NCBI GenBank assembly: GCA_963668365.1
Contig: OY764266.1
Location: 2,046,001-2,110,000, forward strand
Reading direction: 5' to 3'
Source of the DNA: VXNE01 sp963668365
GTDB taxonomy: Bacteria; Pseudomonadota; Gammaproteobacteria; Pseudomonadales; Azotimanducaceae
DNA: 64,000 nt
Shown here: in pieces, positions 27,974 through 36,084 of the stretch
Layout: the number at the start of each line of letters is the position of its first letter
Numbering within the stretch: the first letter of the stretch is position 1
The notes under the pieces: generated by a model
What the model was told of the DNA's origin: nothing
The model's database searches: none
The model's input: only the letters and a program-made list of their open reading frames with translations
Program-made: the position numbers and the translations under genes

Positions 27974-28444
27974 TCACGCCGCGACCGCGCCATCGACCAT
28001 GGCCATCACTTCCCGGAACAACGCATCATCATCCCGGGCACGGCGCAGACGCATCGGGTTCTCCGGTTCGTTCAGCAGGCTCACCAAAGCGCTGAGGATG
28101 TCCAGGTGGTCCTGGGCGGCATCGCGGGGCACGACCAGGGCGAACATCAGGTCGACGCGACGGTCGTCCGGCGCGTCGAAATCTATGGGCCGAGCGAGGC
28201 GCATGAAGGCGGCGAGGGGCTGTTCGCACCGCATTCGGCAATGCGGAACCGCGATGCCGCCACCAAGCCCGGTGCTGCCCAGGCGCTCGCGCGCCAGCAG
28301 TTCGCGCAAAAGCTGCCTGGCATCCAGATCGGGGTCGCGTTCCGCGATGATCTGCGCTGCCCGTTCAAGCGCTGCCTTCTTGGATGCGGCGCGCACGTCG
28401 GTGCGGGTGCAGTCGGCATGGAGAACGTTGCGAAGGTCGATCAT
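27974..28444 (-). CDS. ptsN: Nitrogen-PTS EIIA component PtsN
   Basis: A 156-residue EIIA-Ntr domain. The active His68 lies in GIAVPHCRM, the standard motif. It regulates potassium, nitrogen and envelope functions by its phosphorylation state rather than moving sugar. The gene follows hpf by 30 bases within the rpoN cluster. The length matches the family. Confidence 0.95.
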   Translation of the reverse strand: MIDLRNVLHADCTRTDVRAASKKAALERAAQIIAERDPDLDARQLLRELLARERLGSTGLGGGIAVPHCRMRCEQPLAAFMRLARPIDFDAPDDRRVDLMFALVVPRDAAQDHLDILSALVSLLNEPENPMRLRRARDDDALFREVMAMVDGAVAA

Positions 28445-28474
28445 TGCGATTTGTCCGAAGTCATGCGAGCCGGG

Positions 28475-28777
28475 TCACCCCGCCCTGGTGCGGTGGTCCG
28501 CCGTCTTCTCCTTGTGCTTCAGCACCTGGCGATCGAGCTTGCTCGACAACGCATCGATGGCGGCGTAGAGGTCCGCATCGTCCGCGCTGGCGAAGAGCTC
28601 GGTTCCGTGCGCGTGAACCGTCGCTTCCGCCCGCTGCACCAGCTTGTCGACGGACAGGACCACGCGGACATTGGTGATGTGGTCGTAGTGACGTTCCAGG
28701 CGTCCGATCTTGTTGACCACGTAGGCCCGAATGGGATCGGTGATTTCGAGGTGATGTCCGGAAATGCTCAGTTGCAT
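28475..28777 (-). CDS. hpf: Ribosome hibernation promoting factor, short form
   Basis: A 100-residue HPF/YfiA-type protein that binds the decoding centre of the 30S subunit in stationary phase and promotes 100S dimers. It begins MQLSISGHHLEITDPIRAYV and contains NVRVVLSVDKLVQRAEATVHAHG, both typical. It sits between rpoN and ptsN as in many gammaproteobacteria. Confidence 0.95.
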   Translation of the reverse strand: MQLSISGHHLEITDPIRAYVVNKIGRLERHYDHITNVRVVLSVDKLVQRAEATVHAHGTELFASADDADLYAAIDALSSKLDRQVLKHKEKTADHRTRAG

Positions 28778-28877
28778 GAAAACTCCCTATGGTGTGGATT
28801 GCCGACGGTTGAGCGCAATGGGCATGTCGGGCCGGGTTCGGGTGGGGCGCGGGCCTGGAGAGTGGTTGTCAAGGCGA

Positions 28878-30356
28878 TCAGACCAGTCTCTTGCGGGCGT
28901 TGGAAGACGGTATCGCCATGGACTCCCGGTATTTGGCGACAGTCCGGCGAGCCACGTCGATGTTGCGTTCCGCCAGCATCGACGCGATCCGGCTGTCGCT
29001 CAACGGCCGGCTTGGATTCTCGGCGGCGACGACTTTCCTGATCAATGCGCGGATCGCGGTGCTCGACACTTCTCCGCCCGTCGCCGTGGCGACGTGGCTT
29101 GAGAAGAAGTACTTCAACTCGAATATTCCCCGCGGAGTCCGCATGTACTTGCGCGTCGTCACGCGCGAAATCGTTGATTCGTGCATGCCCACGGCGCTCG
29201 CGATGTCCGCGAGGACGAGCGGCTTCATCGCCTCTTCCCCGCGGTCCAGGAATCCTCTCTGGCGCTCGACGATTTCGGTCGCCACCTTGAGCAGGGTTTC
29301 GTTGCGGTTCTTGAGGCTCTTCAGAAACCAGCGGGCATCCTGCAGGTTGTTGCGCAGAAACGTGTTGTCGGCGCTGGAGTCCGCGCGTCGCACGAGGCCG
29401 GCGTAGGCGTCGTTGATGCGCAGCCTCGGCACGGAATCGCCGTTCAGTTCCACCAGCCAGCGCCCGTTGTCCTTGCTGACGAAGACGTCAGGCTCGATGT
29501 ACTCGCAGTCGAAGTCTCCAACCGCCGCCCCGGGTCGCGGATTCAGTGAACGAATCAGTTCGATGGCCCGCCTCAACGCTTCCACGTCGAGTTTCGAAGC
29601 GCGTGCGAGGGCGTTGAAATCGCTCCCTGCGAGCCGCTCGAAATGCCCCGAGACCAGGCTGATCGCGTCGTCCCTGGAGGCGGTGTCCGGCGGCAACTGG
29701 TCGAGTTGCAGGAGGAGACATTCGCGCAGGTCCCTTGCGCCGATTCCGACCGGTTCGAACTGCTGCACGCGCGTCAACGCCGCCTCCACTTCGTCGGCAG
29801 AGATGCCCGGGGGATCGAATGCGCCGACGAGGGACTCGGCAATGTCCTCGAGATCCACCTGCAGCATCCCGTCGGCGTCGATGGCTTCGACGATCGCTGC
29901 CGCGACAAGTTTCCCCCGAGCTGTCATCGGCGCCAGATTCAATTGCCACAGGAGGTGGTCGGTGAGAGACTCGGTGGCGGGGTTGTCGAACTCCATGCCG
30001 TCGGGCGGAGCCGGTCCGGTCGGAGCGGACGGCGCCTGGTAGACGTCGTCCCAACTGGTGTCGACCGGGAGTTCCTCGGGAATGCCGACATCTACCACGA
30101 AGTCGTCTCCCTCGTCGTCCGGCGGCGACGGTGGATCTTCACGGCGTTCCCACTCGGGATCGCTACCCAGGTCCTCTGCCGGGACATCGACGGTGTCGTC
30201 ATCCTCCGCGAGTTCGAGCATTGGATTTGTTTCGACAGCTTCCCGTATCTCGAGGTTCAACTCCATCGCCGAGAGTTGCATCAGGCGTATCGCCTGCTGC
30301 AACTGCGGCGTCATCGCCATCTGTTGGCCGAGTCTGAGGGACAGGGACTGTTTCAT
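28878..30356 (-). CDS. rpoN: RNA polymerase sigma-54 factor
   Basis: A 492-residue sigma-54. Region I starts with QSLSLRLGQQMAMTPQLQQAIRLM-like sequence (Gln/Leu-rich). An acidic region II follows at about 50-110. The C-terminal RpoN box is RRTVAKYRES near residue 467. It needs an AAA+ activator (none in this window). It follows lptB by 32 bases, the conserved order. Confidence 0.97.
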   Translation of the reverse strand: MKQSLSLRLGQQMAMTPQLQQAIRLMQLSAMELNLEIREAVETNPMLELAEDDDTVDVPAEDLGSDPEWERREDPPSPPDDEGDDFVVDVGIPEELPVDTSWDDVYQAPSAPTGPAPPDGMEFDNPATESLTDHLLWQLNLAPMTARGKLVAAAIVEAIDADGMLQVDLEDIAESLVGAFDPPGISADEVEAALTRVQQFEPVGIGARDLRECLLLQLDQLPPDTASRDDAISLVSGHFERLAGSDFNALARASKLDVEALRRAIELIRSLNPRPGAAVGDFDCEYIEPDVFVSKDNGRWLVELNGDSVPRLRINDAYAGLVRRADSSADNTFLRNNLQDARWFLKSLKNRNETLLKVATEIVERQRGFLDRGEEAMKPLVLADIASAVGMHESTISRVTTRKYMRTPRGIFELKYFFSSHVATATGGEVSSTAIRALIRKVVAAENPSRPLSDSRIASMLAERNIDVARRTVAKYRESMAIPSSNARKRLV

Positions 30357-30388
30357 TCGGCGACTAGCGGTTCTCCCAGGCTTGCACT

Positions 30389-31150
30389 CTACAGCTTGAA
30401 CCGCTCTCCAAGGTACACGCTCCTCACGGTCTCGTCGGATAGTATGGCGTCGGCGTCCCCCGCCGCAATGACGTGCCCGTCGTTGACGATGTAGGCGCGG
30501 TCGCAGATGTCGAGGGTCTCCCTGACGTTGTGGTCGGTGATGAGCACGCCGATCCGTCTTTGCGCCAGATCGCGGATCTCATCCTTGATGGCGGCGACGG
30601 AGATCGGGTCGACTCCGGAGAAGGGCTCGTCGAGCAGCATGAAAGTGGGCTCCGTCGCCAGTGCCCGGGCGATCTCGACGCGGCGTCGCTCTCCGCCCGA
30701 CAACTGTTCGCCCATGGCGTCCTGGACGTCGTTCAGGCGAAACTCGTCCAGCAGGCGATCGACGAGCCGACGCCTCGATCGCCGGTTCAGATCCCGGCGC
30801 AGTTCGGCGACGGCCTTCAGGTTGTCTCTCACGGATAGCTTTCGGAACACGCTCGCTTCCTGCGGCAGGTAGCCGATTCCCGCGCGCGCCCGCACATGCG
30901 TCGGGGCGCCGCTCAGGTCCGCGCCGTCGAGAAGAATCGATCCGGCATCCATCCTTACCAATCCGACGATCATGTAGAAGCACGTGGTCTTGCCCGCGCC
31001 GTTGGGTCCGAGCAGCCCGACGATTTCTCCGCTGGACAGCGAAAGGTCCAGCCCTTCGACAACGTTTCGGCCGCGGTAGCGCTTTGTCAGGTTGGTCGCC
31101 GAGAGTTGGGAACGGCGCCCTGAATCCTGTCCGGGGGGAGAGATGGCCAC
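30389..31150 (-). CDS. lptB: Lipopolysaccharide export ATP-binding protein LptB
   Basis: A 253-residue ABC ATPase that powers LPS extraction with LptF/LptG. Walker A GPNGAGKTT is near residue 49, the signature LSGGERRRVEIARAL near 150, Walker B FMLLDEPFSGVDP near 170 and the switch His in ITDHNVRET near 205. These are the LptB-specific forms. It begins 3 bases after the lptA stop. Confidence 0.97.
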   Translation of the reverse strand: MAISPPGQDSGRRSQLSATNLTKRYRGRNVVEGLDLSLSSGEIVGLLGPNGAGKTTCFYMIVGLVRMDAGSILLDGADLSGAPTHVRARAGIGYLPQEASVFRKLSVRDNLKAVAELRRDLNRRSRRRLVDRLLDEFRLNDVQDAMGEQLSGGERRRVEIARALATEPTFMLLDEPFSGVDPISVAAIKDEIRDLAQRRIGVLITDHNVRETLDICDRAYIVNDGHVIAAGDADAILSDETVRSVYLGERFKL

Positions 31151-31153
31151 GGG

Positions 31154-32170
31154 TTATGCGGCTTCAGCCTGCGGGGGGTCTTCCCTCGCGCTGTTGTCTT
31201 CATGCGAGGGGACACCCCTCGCGCTCCCCGGCTGAGGGCTGTCTTCATGCGAGGGGACGCCCCTCGCGCTCCCCGGCTGAGGGCTGTCTTCATGCGAGGG
31301 GACGCCCCTCGCGCTCCCCGGCTGAGGGCTGTTTTCATGCGAGGGGACGCCCCTCGCGCTCCCCGGCTGAGGGCTGTCTTCATGCGAGGGGACGCCCCTC
31401 GCGCTCCCCGGCTGAGGGCTGTTTTCATGCGAGGGGACGCCCCTCGCGCTCCCCGGCTGAAGGCTGTTTTCATGCGAGGGGACACCCCTCGCGCTCCCCG
31501 GCTGAAGGCTGTTTTCATGCGAGGGGACACCCCTCGCGCTCCCCGGCTGAAGGCTCTCCGGCTGCAGGATCATTTCGACGCCGTCTTTTTCGCCGAAGGC
31601 CTCCACTTTGCCCTGGCGCAGGTCGTACCTGATGACCTCGCCCCGAAACTCGTCGCTGCCGCGCGAAAGCCATGCGCGTCCGCTCAGCTCGATCTGGTCG
31701 TCTTCGGGGCGGTAGATGATGCTCGTCGCACGGGCCTCGACGAACGCGGCGCCGGGTTCGAACTGTTGGCGGTAGCGCGCGGGATCCCCCTCGGCGCTGA
31801 TCAGGGTGATCCGGTCGCCAACCCTCTCGAAGACGACCCGGTCCGCCTCCAGGCGCATCGAACCCTGGTCGATTTGCACGGAACCTGTGGCGACCACGCG
31901 CTTGGTCGCGGAGTCGGAGGATGCGTCATCGGCGGGCGAGACACTTCCCCCGACAAGGTCCCCTTCCACGTTGTCGGCGCGGAAGTGCATCGGCTGCTCA
32001 GAATCCTCCGGCAGCCCGCGGACGTCCGCTGTGGAGGCAAACGCCAGCAGCGCGAACCAGAAAGGTCCGAACCGCCTGAGATCTCTCGTGCGCGTCAGAG
32101 CACCCGATTCCGTCGTGGCTCGACGACGACGTGGACCCGCTGGGCTGGTCCGGATAGCAGCTTCACCCAT
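31154..32170 (-). CDS. lptA: LPS periplasmic bridge protein LptA with an octapeptide-like 8 x 15-residue repeat tail
   Basis: The conserved OstA-fold domain spans from QPMHFRADNVEGD to GEKDGVEMILQP and would bridge LPS between LptC and LptD in the periplasm. It is followed by a tail of eight 15-residue repeats (consensus SLQPGSARGVPSHEN), then a short acidic end. Normal LptA proteins are about 170-200 residues, so roughly 120 residues here are repeat-encoded. The ATG at 32170 overlaps lptC by 76 bases; a CTG at 32098 overlapping the lptC stop (CTGA), directly before the apparent signal sequence, may be the real start. The tail is Pro/Ser/Gly-rich and probably disordered. Confidence 0.92.
   Translation of the reverse strand: MGEAAIRTSPAGPRRRRATTESGALTRTRDLRRFGPFWFALLAFASTADVRGLPEDSEQPMHFRADNVEGDLVGGSVSPADDASSDSATKRVVATGSVQIDQGSMRLEADRVVFERVGDRITLISAEGDPARYRQQFEPGAAFVEARATSIIYRPEDDQIELSGRAWLSRGSDEFRGEVIRYDLRQGKVEAFGEKDGVEMILQPESLQPGSARGVPSHENSLQPGSARGVPSHENSLQPGSARGVPSHENSPQPGSARGVPSHEDSPQPGSARGVPSHENSPQPGSARGVPSHEDSPQPGSARGVPSHEDSPQPGSARGVPSHEDNSAREDPPQAEAA
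31201..31560. repeat. Eight perfect-length tandem units of a 45-bp palindromic repeat within lptA
   Basis: Units start with CATGCGAGGGG at 31201, 31246, 31291, 31336, 31381, 31426, 31471 and 31516, exactly 45 bp apart. Each has a GCGAGGGG-AC(G/A)-CCCCTCGC hairpin then GCTCCCCGGCTGA(G/A)GGCTGT. Differences are few: the loop third base (G or A), GAGGG against GAAGG, and GTCTT against GTTTT. Unit types are arranged in blocks, as expected from unequal exchange. Because 45 is a multiple of three, copy number can change without breaking lptA. Confidence 0.97.
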
Positions 32171-32694
32171 CCGCGTTCCATGTCGGCCTCGAATCCCGCG
32201 GCCGTCGTCCTGCTGCCGGAAGTCTCGATCATAACAGCATGATCCGTCTGGGCGTATTGCCGCGCCGGATAGACATCGAGCTCGGTCGTCGTCAATGAGA
32301 ACCGCTGCCCGTCGTCATACTGTCGCGTGAGCTCCACATTGTCGCTGAGACGCAGGCGTTCGTCTTTTGCGCCGTCTTTCGCGGACGCTTGCCGGATCTC
32401 TCCGTGCGAGGCGTTCGCCATCCAGGGCGGGCCCGATTCCTGGTGCAGCCGCATGGCTGGATTCTCGAAATACGTGACGCTGCGTTCCTCGAACTGCCTG
32501 ATCCGGTCGGCCTCGAGGCGGTAGCGAACGCCGCCCTTGGCGCCGAATCTGGTGATGGCCGCGCGCTCCATGTAGATGTCGGGCTCGTCCGCCAGCTCCG
32601 GCGGCAACGGGGCCGGCGTTCGCTCGCCGGAGTACATGTAGACCAGGGTCAGCACCAGCGCGGATATGGCGGCGGCAGCGAACCGACGGGTCAT
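32095..32694 (-). CDS. lptC: LPS export protein LptC
   Basis: A 199-residue bitopic membrane protein: an N-terminal helix at about residues 7-24 and a periplasmic OstA-like fold (MERAAITRFGAKGGVRYRLEAD, then YPARQYAQTDHAVMIE). It hands LPS from the LptBFG complex to LptA. The ATG at 32694 overlaps the kdsC stop (ATGA), and its own stop overlaps lptA. Confidence 0.93.
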   Translation of the reverse strand: MTRRFAAAAISALVLTLVYMYSGERTPAPLPPELADEPDIYMERAAITRFGAKGGVRYRLEADRIRQFEERSVTYFENPAMRLHQESGPPWMANASHGEIRQASAKDGAKDERLRLSDNVELTRQYDDGQRFSLTTTELDVYPARQYAQTDHAVMIETSGSRTTAAGFEADMERGWVKLLSGPAQRVHVVVEPRRNRVL

Positions 32695-33293
32695 CGGGGC
32701 GAGGCGCCCGCCGCGGTCAGGGCGGACTCCCAGCGGCCCCTGGCGATCAGGATGAGATGACAGATTTCGCGCACGGCTCCGGCCCCGGCGGCGGTCGTCG
32801 TGACGTAGTCCGCGCGGGCGGCGACCTCCGGGTGGGCCTCGGGGACCGACAGCCGCATGCCGACGCGGGCGAACAGCGCCAGGTCCGGTATGTCGTCTCC
32901 GGCGTGGGCCATCCGTTCTGCCGTGATGCCGGATGCGCCGCGGAGCGCGTCCAGCGCGACCGCCTTGTCTTCGAAGCCCTGGTAGGCGTAGGCGACACCC
33001 AGTTCGGACGCGCGTCTTGCCGTGGCTTCGGACTTCCGGCCGGTAATGATGGCGACCGGGATGCCCGCCGCTTGCAGCATCTTGATGGCGGCCCCGTCCT
33101 GCGCGTAGAAGGCCTTCATTCCGGACCCCCCGGTGCGGGGGCGGGAAGGGGTATGGTCCGAGAGGTCGCCGGAATCCTCGTAGTAAAGGCGTCCATCGGT
33201 CATCACGCCGTCCACATCCAGGATGAGAAGGTCGACGCCGCGCGCCAGGTCGAGCGCGGACGGGGGAAATATCTCGGCGCCGGGGTGAGTCAT
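32691..33293 (-). CDS. kdsC: 3-deoxy-D-manno-octulosonate 8-phosphate phosphatase with an in-frame insertion
   Basis: A 200-residue HAD-family phosphatase that makes KDO for LPS. Motif I is DVDGVMTDG with Asp26 and Asp28. Later motifs are VAIITGRKSEA and MAHAGDDIPD. Normal KdsC reads a short loop between the beta-hairpin YYEDSG and KAF-QDG; here about 15 extra residues (LSDHTPSRPRTGGSG, about 44-58) lie in that loop, encoded by a GC-rich palindrome. The start ATG 33293 overlaps the antiporter stop. kdsD, usually next to it, is not here. Confidence 0.94.
   Translation of the reverse strand: MTHPGAEIFPPSALDLARGVDLLILDVDGVMTDGRLYYEDSGDLSDHTPSRPRTGGSGMKAFYAQDGAAIKMLQAAGIPVAIITGRKSEATARRASELGVAYAYQGFEDKAVALDALRGASGITAERMAHAGDDIPDLALFARVGMRLSVPEAHPEVAARADYVTTTAAGAGAVREICHLILIARGRWESALTAAGASPR
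33118..33165. repeat. Palindromic insertion of about 45 bp inside kdsC
   Basis: Outer arms TCCGGACC and GGTCCGA are inverted, and between them CCCCCG-GTG-CGGGGG forms a second hairpin. The segment encodes the residues absent from ordinary KdsC proteins, keeps the frame and has length close to 15 codons. Its sequence differs from the lptA/mreBC unit, so it is a separate element type. No other copy was noticed in the window. Confidence 0.6.
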
Positions 33294-34249
33294 GCCTGGG
33301 TATACAGCAGCGTGTTGTAGCCGATCCAGCTCAGGATCATGACGCAACCCTCGAAGCGGGTGATGATCGGCCGCGAGCCGAATCCGTAGGCGAACAGCAC
33401 GAGCAGCAGGGTCAACGCCGCCATGGTGCCGAAGTCCCGCCACAACACGTGGGTTTCGAAGCCCACGGGGGTGATCAGCGCGGGCACTGCCAGTACCGCG
33501 ACTATATTGAGGATGTTCGAGCCGACCACGTTGCCGATGGCGATGTCCGGATGGCCCTTGATCGCCGCGGCGAGGGTCGCGGCGAGTTCCGGCAGGCTGG
33601 TGCCGACCGCGATGACCGTCAGGCCGATGATCAGTTCGCTGACGCCAAGGTGCTCCGCGGCTTCCGTCGCCGCCCAGACGAGTGTCTGTGCCGACGCGAG
33701 CAGCACGCCGAGGCCGACGACCAGATAGACCAGGGCGCGCGCCATCGGCATGTCTTCCAGTTCCTCCAGCTCCTCCTGGATCGAGTCCGGTAGCTGCTCA
33801 GGCTTCCGCCGGTCCCGCACGAGGCGATGGATGATCAGGCTCAGTCCGGCCAGCAGCAGCAGGCCGTCGACGATCCCGAGGTGGAGGTCGTACAGGCACA
33901 GCAGGGCGAGCAGGGTCGCACCGATCAGCCAGGGCAGTTCGACTTTCAGCACCGAAGCCGCGAACGGCAGCGGGGCGACGATCGCCGTCACCCCGAGCAC
34001 TAGCCCGATGTTCGCGATGTTCGATCCGATGGCGTTGCCGATCGCGAGGATGGAGGTGCCTTCCATGGCCGCGGCGAGCGCCACCAGGATTTCCGGAGCG
34101 GATGTGCCGATGGATACGACGGTCAGGCCTATGAGGATCTTGGACGCCCCGAGATTGTTCGCTGTCGCCGCCGCGCCCGCCACGAACCGGTCCGCACTCC
34201 AGACCAGAGCGATAAAGCCAACGATCAAAGCCAGTACGGGAAGCCACAT
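33290..34249 (-). CDS. yrbG: Calcium/sodium antiporter, YrbG family
   Basis: A 319-residue membrane exchanger with ten hydrophobic helices in two inverted halves. Each half has the alpha-repeat motif: SIGTSAPEILVALAAAMEG (about 55) and AVGTSLPELAATLAAAIKG (about 205). ATG 34249 (MWLPVLALIVGF) is preferred because the longer frame upstream is not family-like. First gene of the yrbG-kdsC-lptCAB-rpoN unit. The 156 bases upstream (34250-34405) hold no gene, and then an IS begins. Confidence 0.92.
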   Translation of the reverse strand: MWLPVLALIVGFIALVWSADRFVAGAAATANNLGASKILIGLTVVSIGTSAPEILVALAAAMEGTSILAIGNAIGSNIANIGLVLGVTAIVAPLPFAASVLKVELPWLIGATLLALLCLYDLHLGIVDGLLLLAGLSLIIHRLVRDRRKPEQLPDSIQEELEELEDMPMARALVYLVVGLGVLLASAQTLVWAATEAAEHLGVSELIIGLTVIAVGTSLPELAATLAAAIKGHPDIAIGNVVGSNILNIVAVLAVPALITPVGFETHVLWRDFGTMAALTLLLVLFAYGFGSRPIITRFEGCVMILSWIGYNTLLYTQA

Positions 34250-34493
34250 AGAAGGATTTCGCGGAATGGTTGTTCCGTGTGTCTCAAGCATTGCAACATG
34301 GCAGTGCTGCGTCAATCCGACGGTCTGGCGCGCCGCCCGGGAGAATGCGATGTTCCGTGGCATGCCTGTCCAACAGCGTGCGATCCGGGCGGCGGGCAAG
34401 TCTAATCCAATACCGAGATGAGCCTGAACGGAGAGGCTGACTGAGTCGTGGGCGGAGTCGGAATCGGTATTGAAAGAAAGGTGATCTTGACCC

Positions 34494-34535
34494 ACGGGCG
34501 CGCGGCGCGCAAGCGCCCGCCCGTTGCGGTTTTTT
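34494..34535 (+). terminator. Terminator-like hairpin near the left end of the IS
   Basis: ACGGGCG (34494-34500) pairs with CGCCCGT (34518-34524), followed within six bases by a run of six T (34530-34535). It would stop plus-strand transcription entering the IS from the left. No plus-strand gene lies just upstream. Confidence 0.45.
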
Positions 34536-34691
34536 GATGAATAAACTTGTTGTCGGTCCTGTGGAGTTGTGGGCGAGAGGCGCGCGAGTGTGGTCAGGCG
34601 GTGGGCAACGCGCCAGCGTTGTCCACGGGCTGTCCACACGGCCCGAAGGGCGCGCGCCGGTCCGCAGGACTCGTCCACAAATCCACAGGAC

Positions 34692-35951
34692 TCAGGCGGC
34701 GGTGTTCTCCCGGCCGATCAGCAGGAAGAGATCCCGGCGCGCCCGGTTCAGCGCCGCCGCGGCCGCCAGGTCGCTTTGCGCGTGCGCGGTCCGGTCGAGC
34801 GCCTCGAAAGTGACGCCCGGGGCGAGGTGGCGCTCGGCGTTCTCAAGCGACTTGAGCTTCTCGCAGGGGGTCATCACGTCGGCGTCGCGGTAGCGCTTGC
34901 GCACGCGGCCCTTGTCGTCGATCTCCTCGGCGGGGAAAAGGCAGGGCCGGTGATAGTTCAGGAACGGCGACAGCCAGTCCCGGTTGAAGGCGTTGACGGG
35001 TTCGGCGAAGTGCGCCGGGATGTGGGCGTGGCCGAGCCACTTGCGGACCACCGAGGCGTTCTTGCTCTCGACCAGGGCGTTGTCGTTGCTGCGCCGCGCG
35101 CGGGACTTCGTGAACTGGCCGACGTGCAGCTTGTTCAACAGGTTCGCGACCCGGCGGTTGACGTACTCGGAGCCGTTGTCGGCGTGGAATCCCTTGACGT
35201 CGAAGGGAAACGCCTCGATCAGCGCCTCGAGCACCGGAATCAGGAAGGCTTCCGAGATCGCCGCCACCGTGCCCACGTGCTGCCACTGGGTGACCTCGTC
35301 GACGACGTTGATGTGGTACACCCCCTTGACCCCGTCCAGGTCGCCCTGATGGACCGTGTCCACCCGCACAAATCCCGGCCGGCCCCGCGGCTCGGGCCGG
35401 CGCCGGACGCCGATCGGCACGGCGACCGCGCGCGTGCGGTCCCACACCCGGCGCACGTTGCGGTAGGTGCGCGAGCGGCGCAGGTTGTACAGGTGGCCGT
35501 TGGACAGCCCCGCCAGGCGTTCGAAGCGCGCGTCGCCGAACACCCGCCATTGCCGGCGCAGCACCGCGCGCGTGGCCGCCCCCGACATCTGGCCCAGCTC
35601 CGCGTCGACTCGCGCCAGCAGGCGGATGTCGGCGGGCGCGTAGCGGCGCTCGAACGGCCGCCTCGGCGACCCGCCGCGCCGGTCCTCGATCCGCCCGGTC
35701 CGGCGATGCTGCCCGATCAGGCGCGTCAGTTGCGCCCGCGACAGCCCGGTCACCTTCGCCAGATACCGCCTCACCAGCCCCTTGTCCGCCTTGCCCAGGC
35801 GGTGGTACCTCAATCTCACCAGCGTGCGGCGGACCAGCGCGTAGACCCCCGCGCGGTCGCCGCCGGCAAAGTCCACCGCCTCGCTGCCCTCCACGAAGGC
35901 GCGAACCTGTTCCAGGGTCTGAACCCGTTGCGTCTGTAGCGTCACGATCAT
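34692..35951 (-). CDS. Transposase with HTH and integrase-core (rve) domains
   Basis: A 419-residue protein. The N-terminal part has helix-turn-helix segments (RRYLAKVTGLSRAQLTRLI). The DDE core follows: Asp in FVRVDTVHQGD (about 205), Asp in GFHADNGSEYVN (about 270) and Glu in DNALVESKNASV (about 305). This is the integrase-core type seen in IS3/IS481-like and unclassified IS groups. The exact IS family is not certain. The ATG at 35951 directly follows GGAGG; GTG at 35945 would give better spacing. Intact, so possibly active. Confidence 0.85.
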   Translation of the reverse strand: MIVTLQTQRVQTLEQVRAFVEGSEAVDFAGGDRAGVYALVRRTLVRLRYHRLGKADKGLVRRYLAKVTGLSRAQLTRLIGQHRRTGRIEDRRGGSPRRPFERRYAPADIRLLARVDAELGQMSGAATRAVLRRQWRVFGDARFERLAGLSNGHLYNLRRSRTYRNVRRVWDRTRAVAVPIGVRRRPEPRGRPGFVRVDTVHQGDLDGVKGVYHINVVDEVTQWQHVGTVAAISEAFLIPVLEALIEAFPFDVKGFHADNGSEYVNRRVANLLNKLHVGQFTKSRARRSNDNALVESKNASVVRKWLGHAHIPAHFAEPVNAFNRDWLSPFLNYHRPCLFPAEEIDDKGRVRKRYRDADVMTPCEKLKSLENAERHLAPGVTFEALDRTAHAQSDLAAAAALNRARRDLFLLIGRENTAA

Positions 35952-36084
35952 CCTCCGATGATCCCCGACGCCGCTCCACAGGCTCATGCCTCGTTGGATT
36001 TACGCTTCCCCTTCAGGCTCATGTCACGTTGGACAAGGCTGGGCAGAGCCGGACACGACCCGGCGTGGTAACCTCGGCGCCGTC

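Larger units (their letters stand above)
34406..36033 (-). mobile_element. Insertion sequence with integrase-core transposase and nested terminal repeats
   Basis: Outer inverted ends: left TCCAATACCGAG-ATGAGCCTGAA from 34406, and right, read inward from 36033, TCCAACGTGAC-ATGAGCCTGAA. A second, inner copy lies at the right end (CCAACGAGGC-ATGAGCCTGTGGAG, read inward from about 35998), and its end CCTGTGGAG recurs at the left end near 34558. The element therefore carries two end-repeats on at least one side, like elements with subterminal transposase sites. It is about 1.63 kb with one transposase gene. No clear target duplication was found. Confidence 0.7.

Noticed and set aside
31201..31560. 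Possible CRISPR array (tandem 45-bp repeats)
   Set aside because: There are no unique spacers; the units are directly joined and translated as part of lptA, and there are no cas genes.
34550..34690. Cluster of TCCACA motifs resembling DnaA boxes, possible origin of replication
   Set aside because: It lies inside an IS between its end repeat and the transposase stop. There is no dnaA, gidA or AT-rich region. Transposase binding sites are the simpler explanation.
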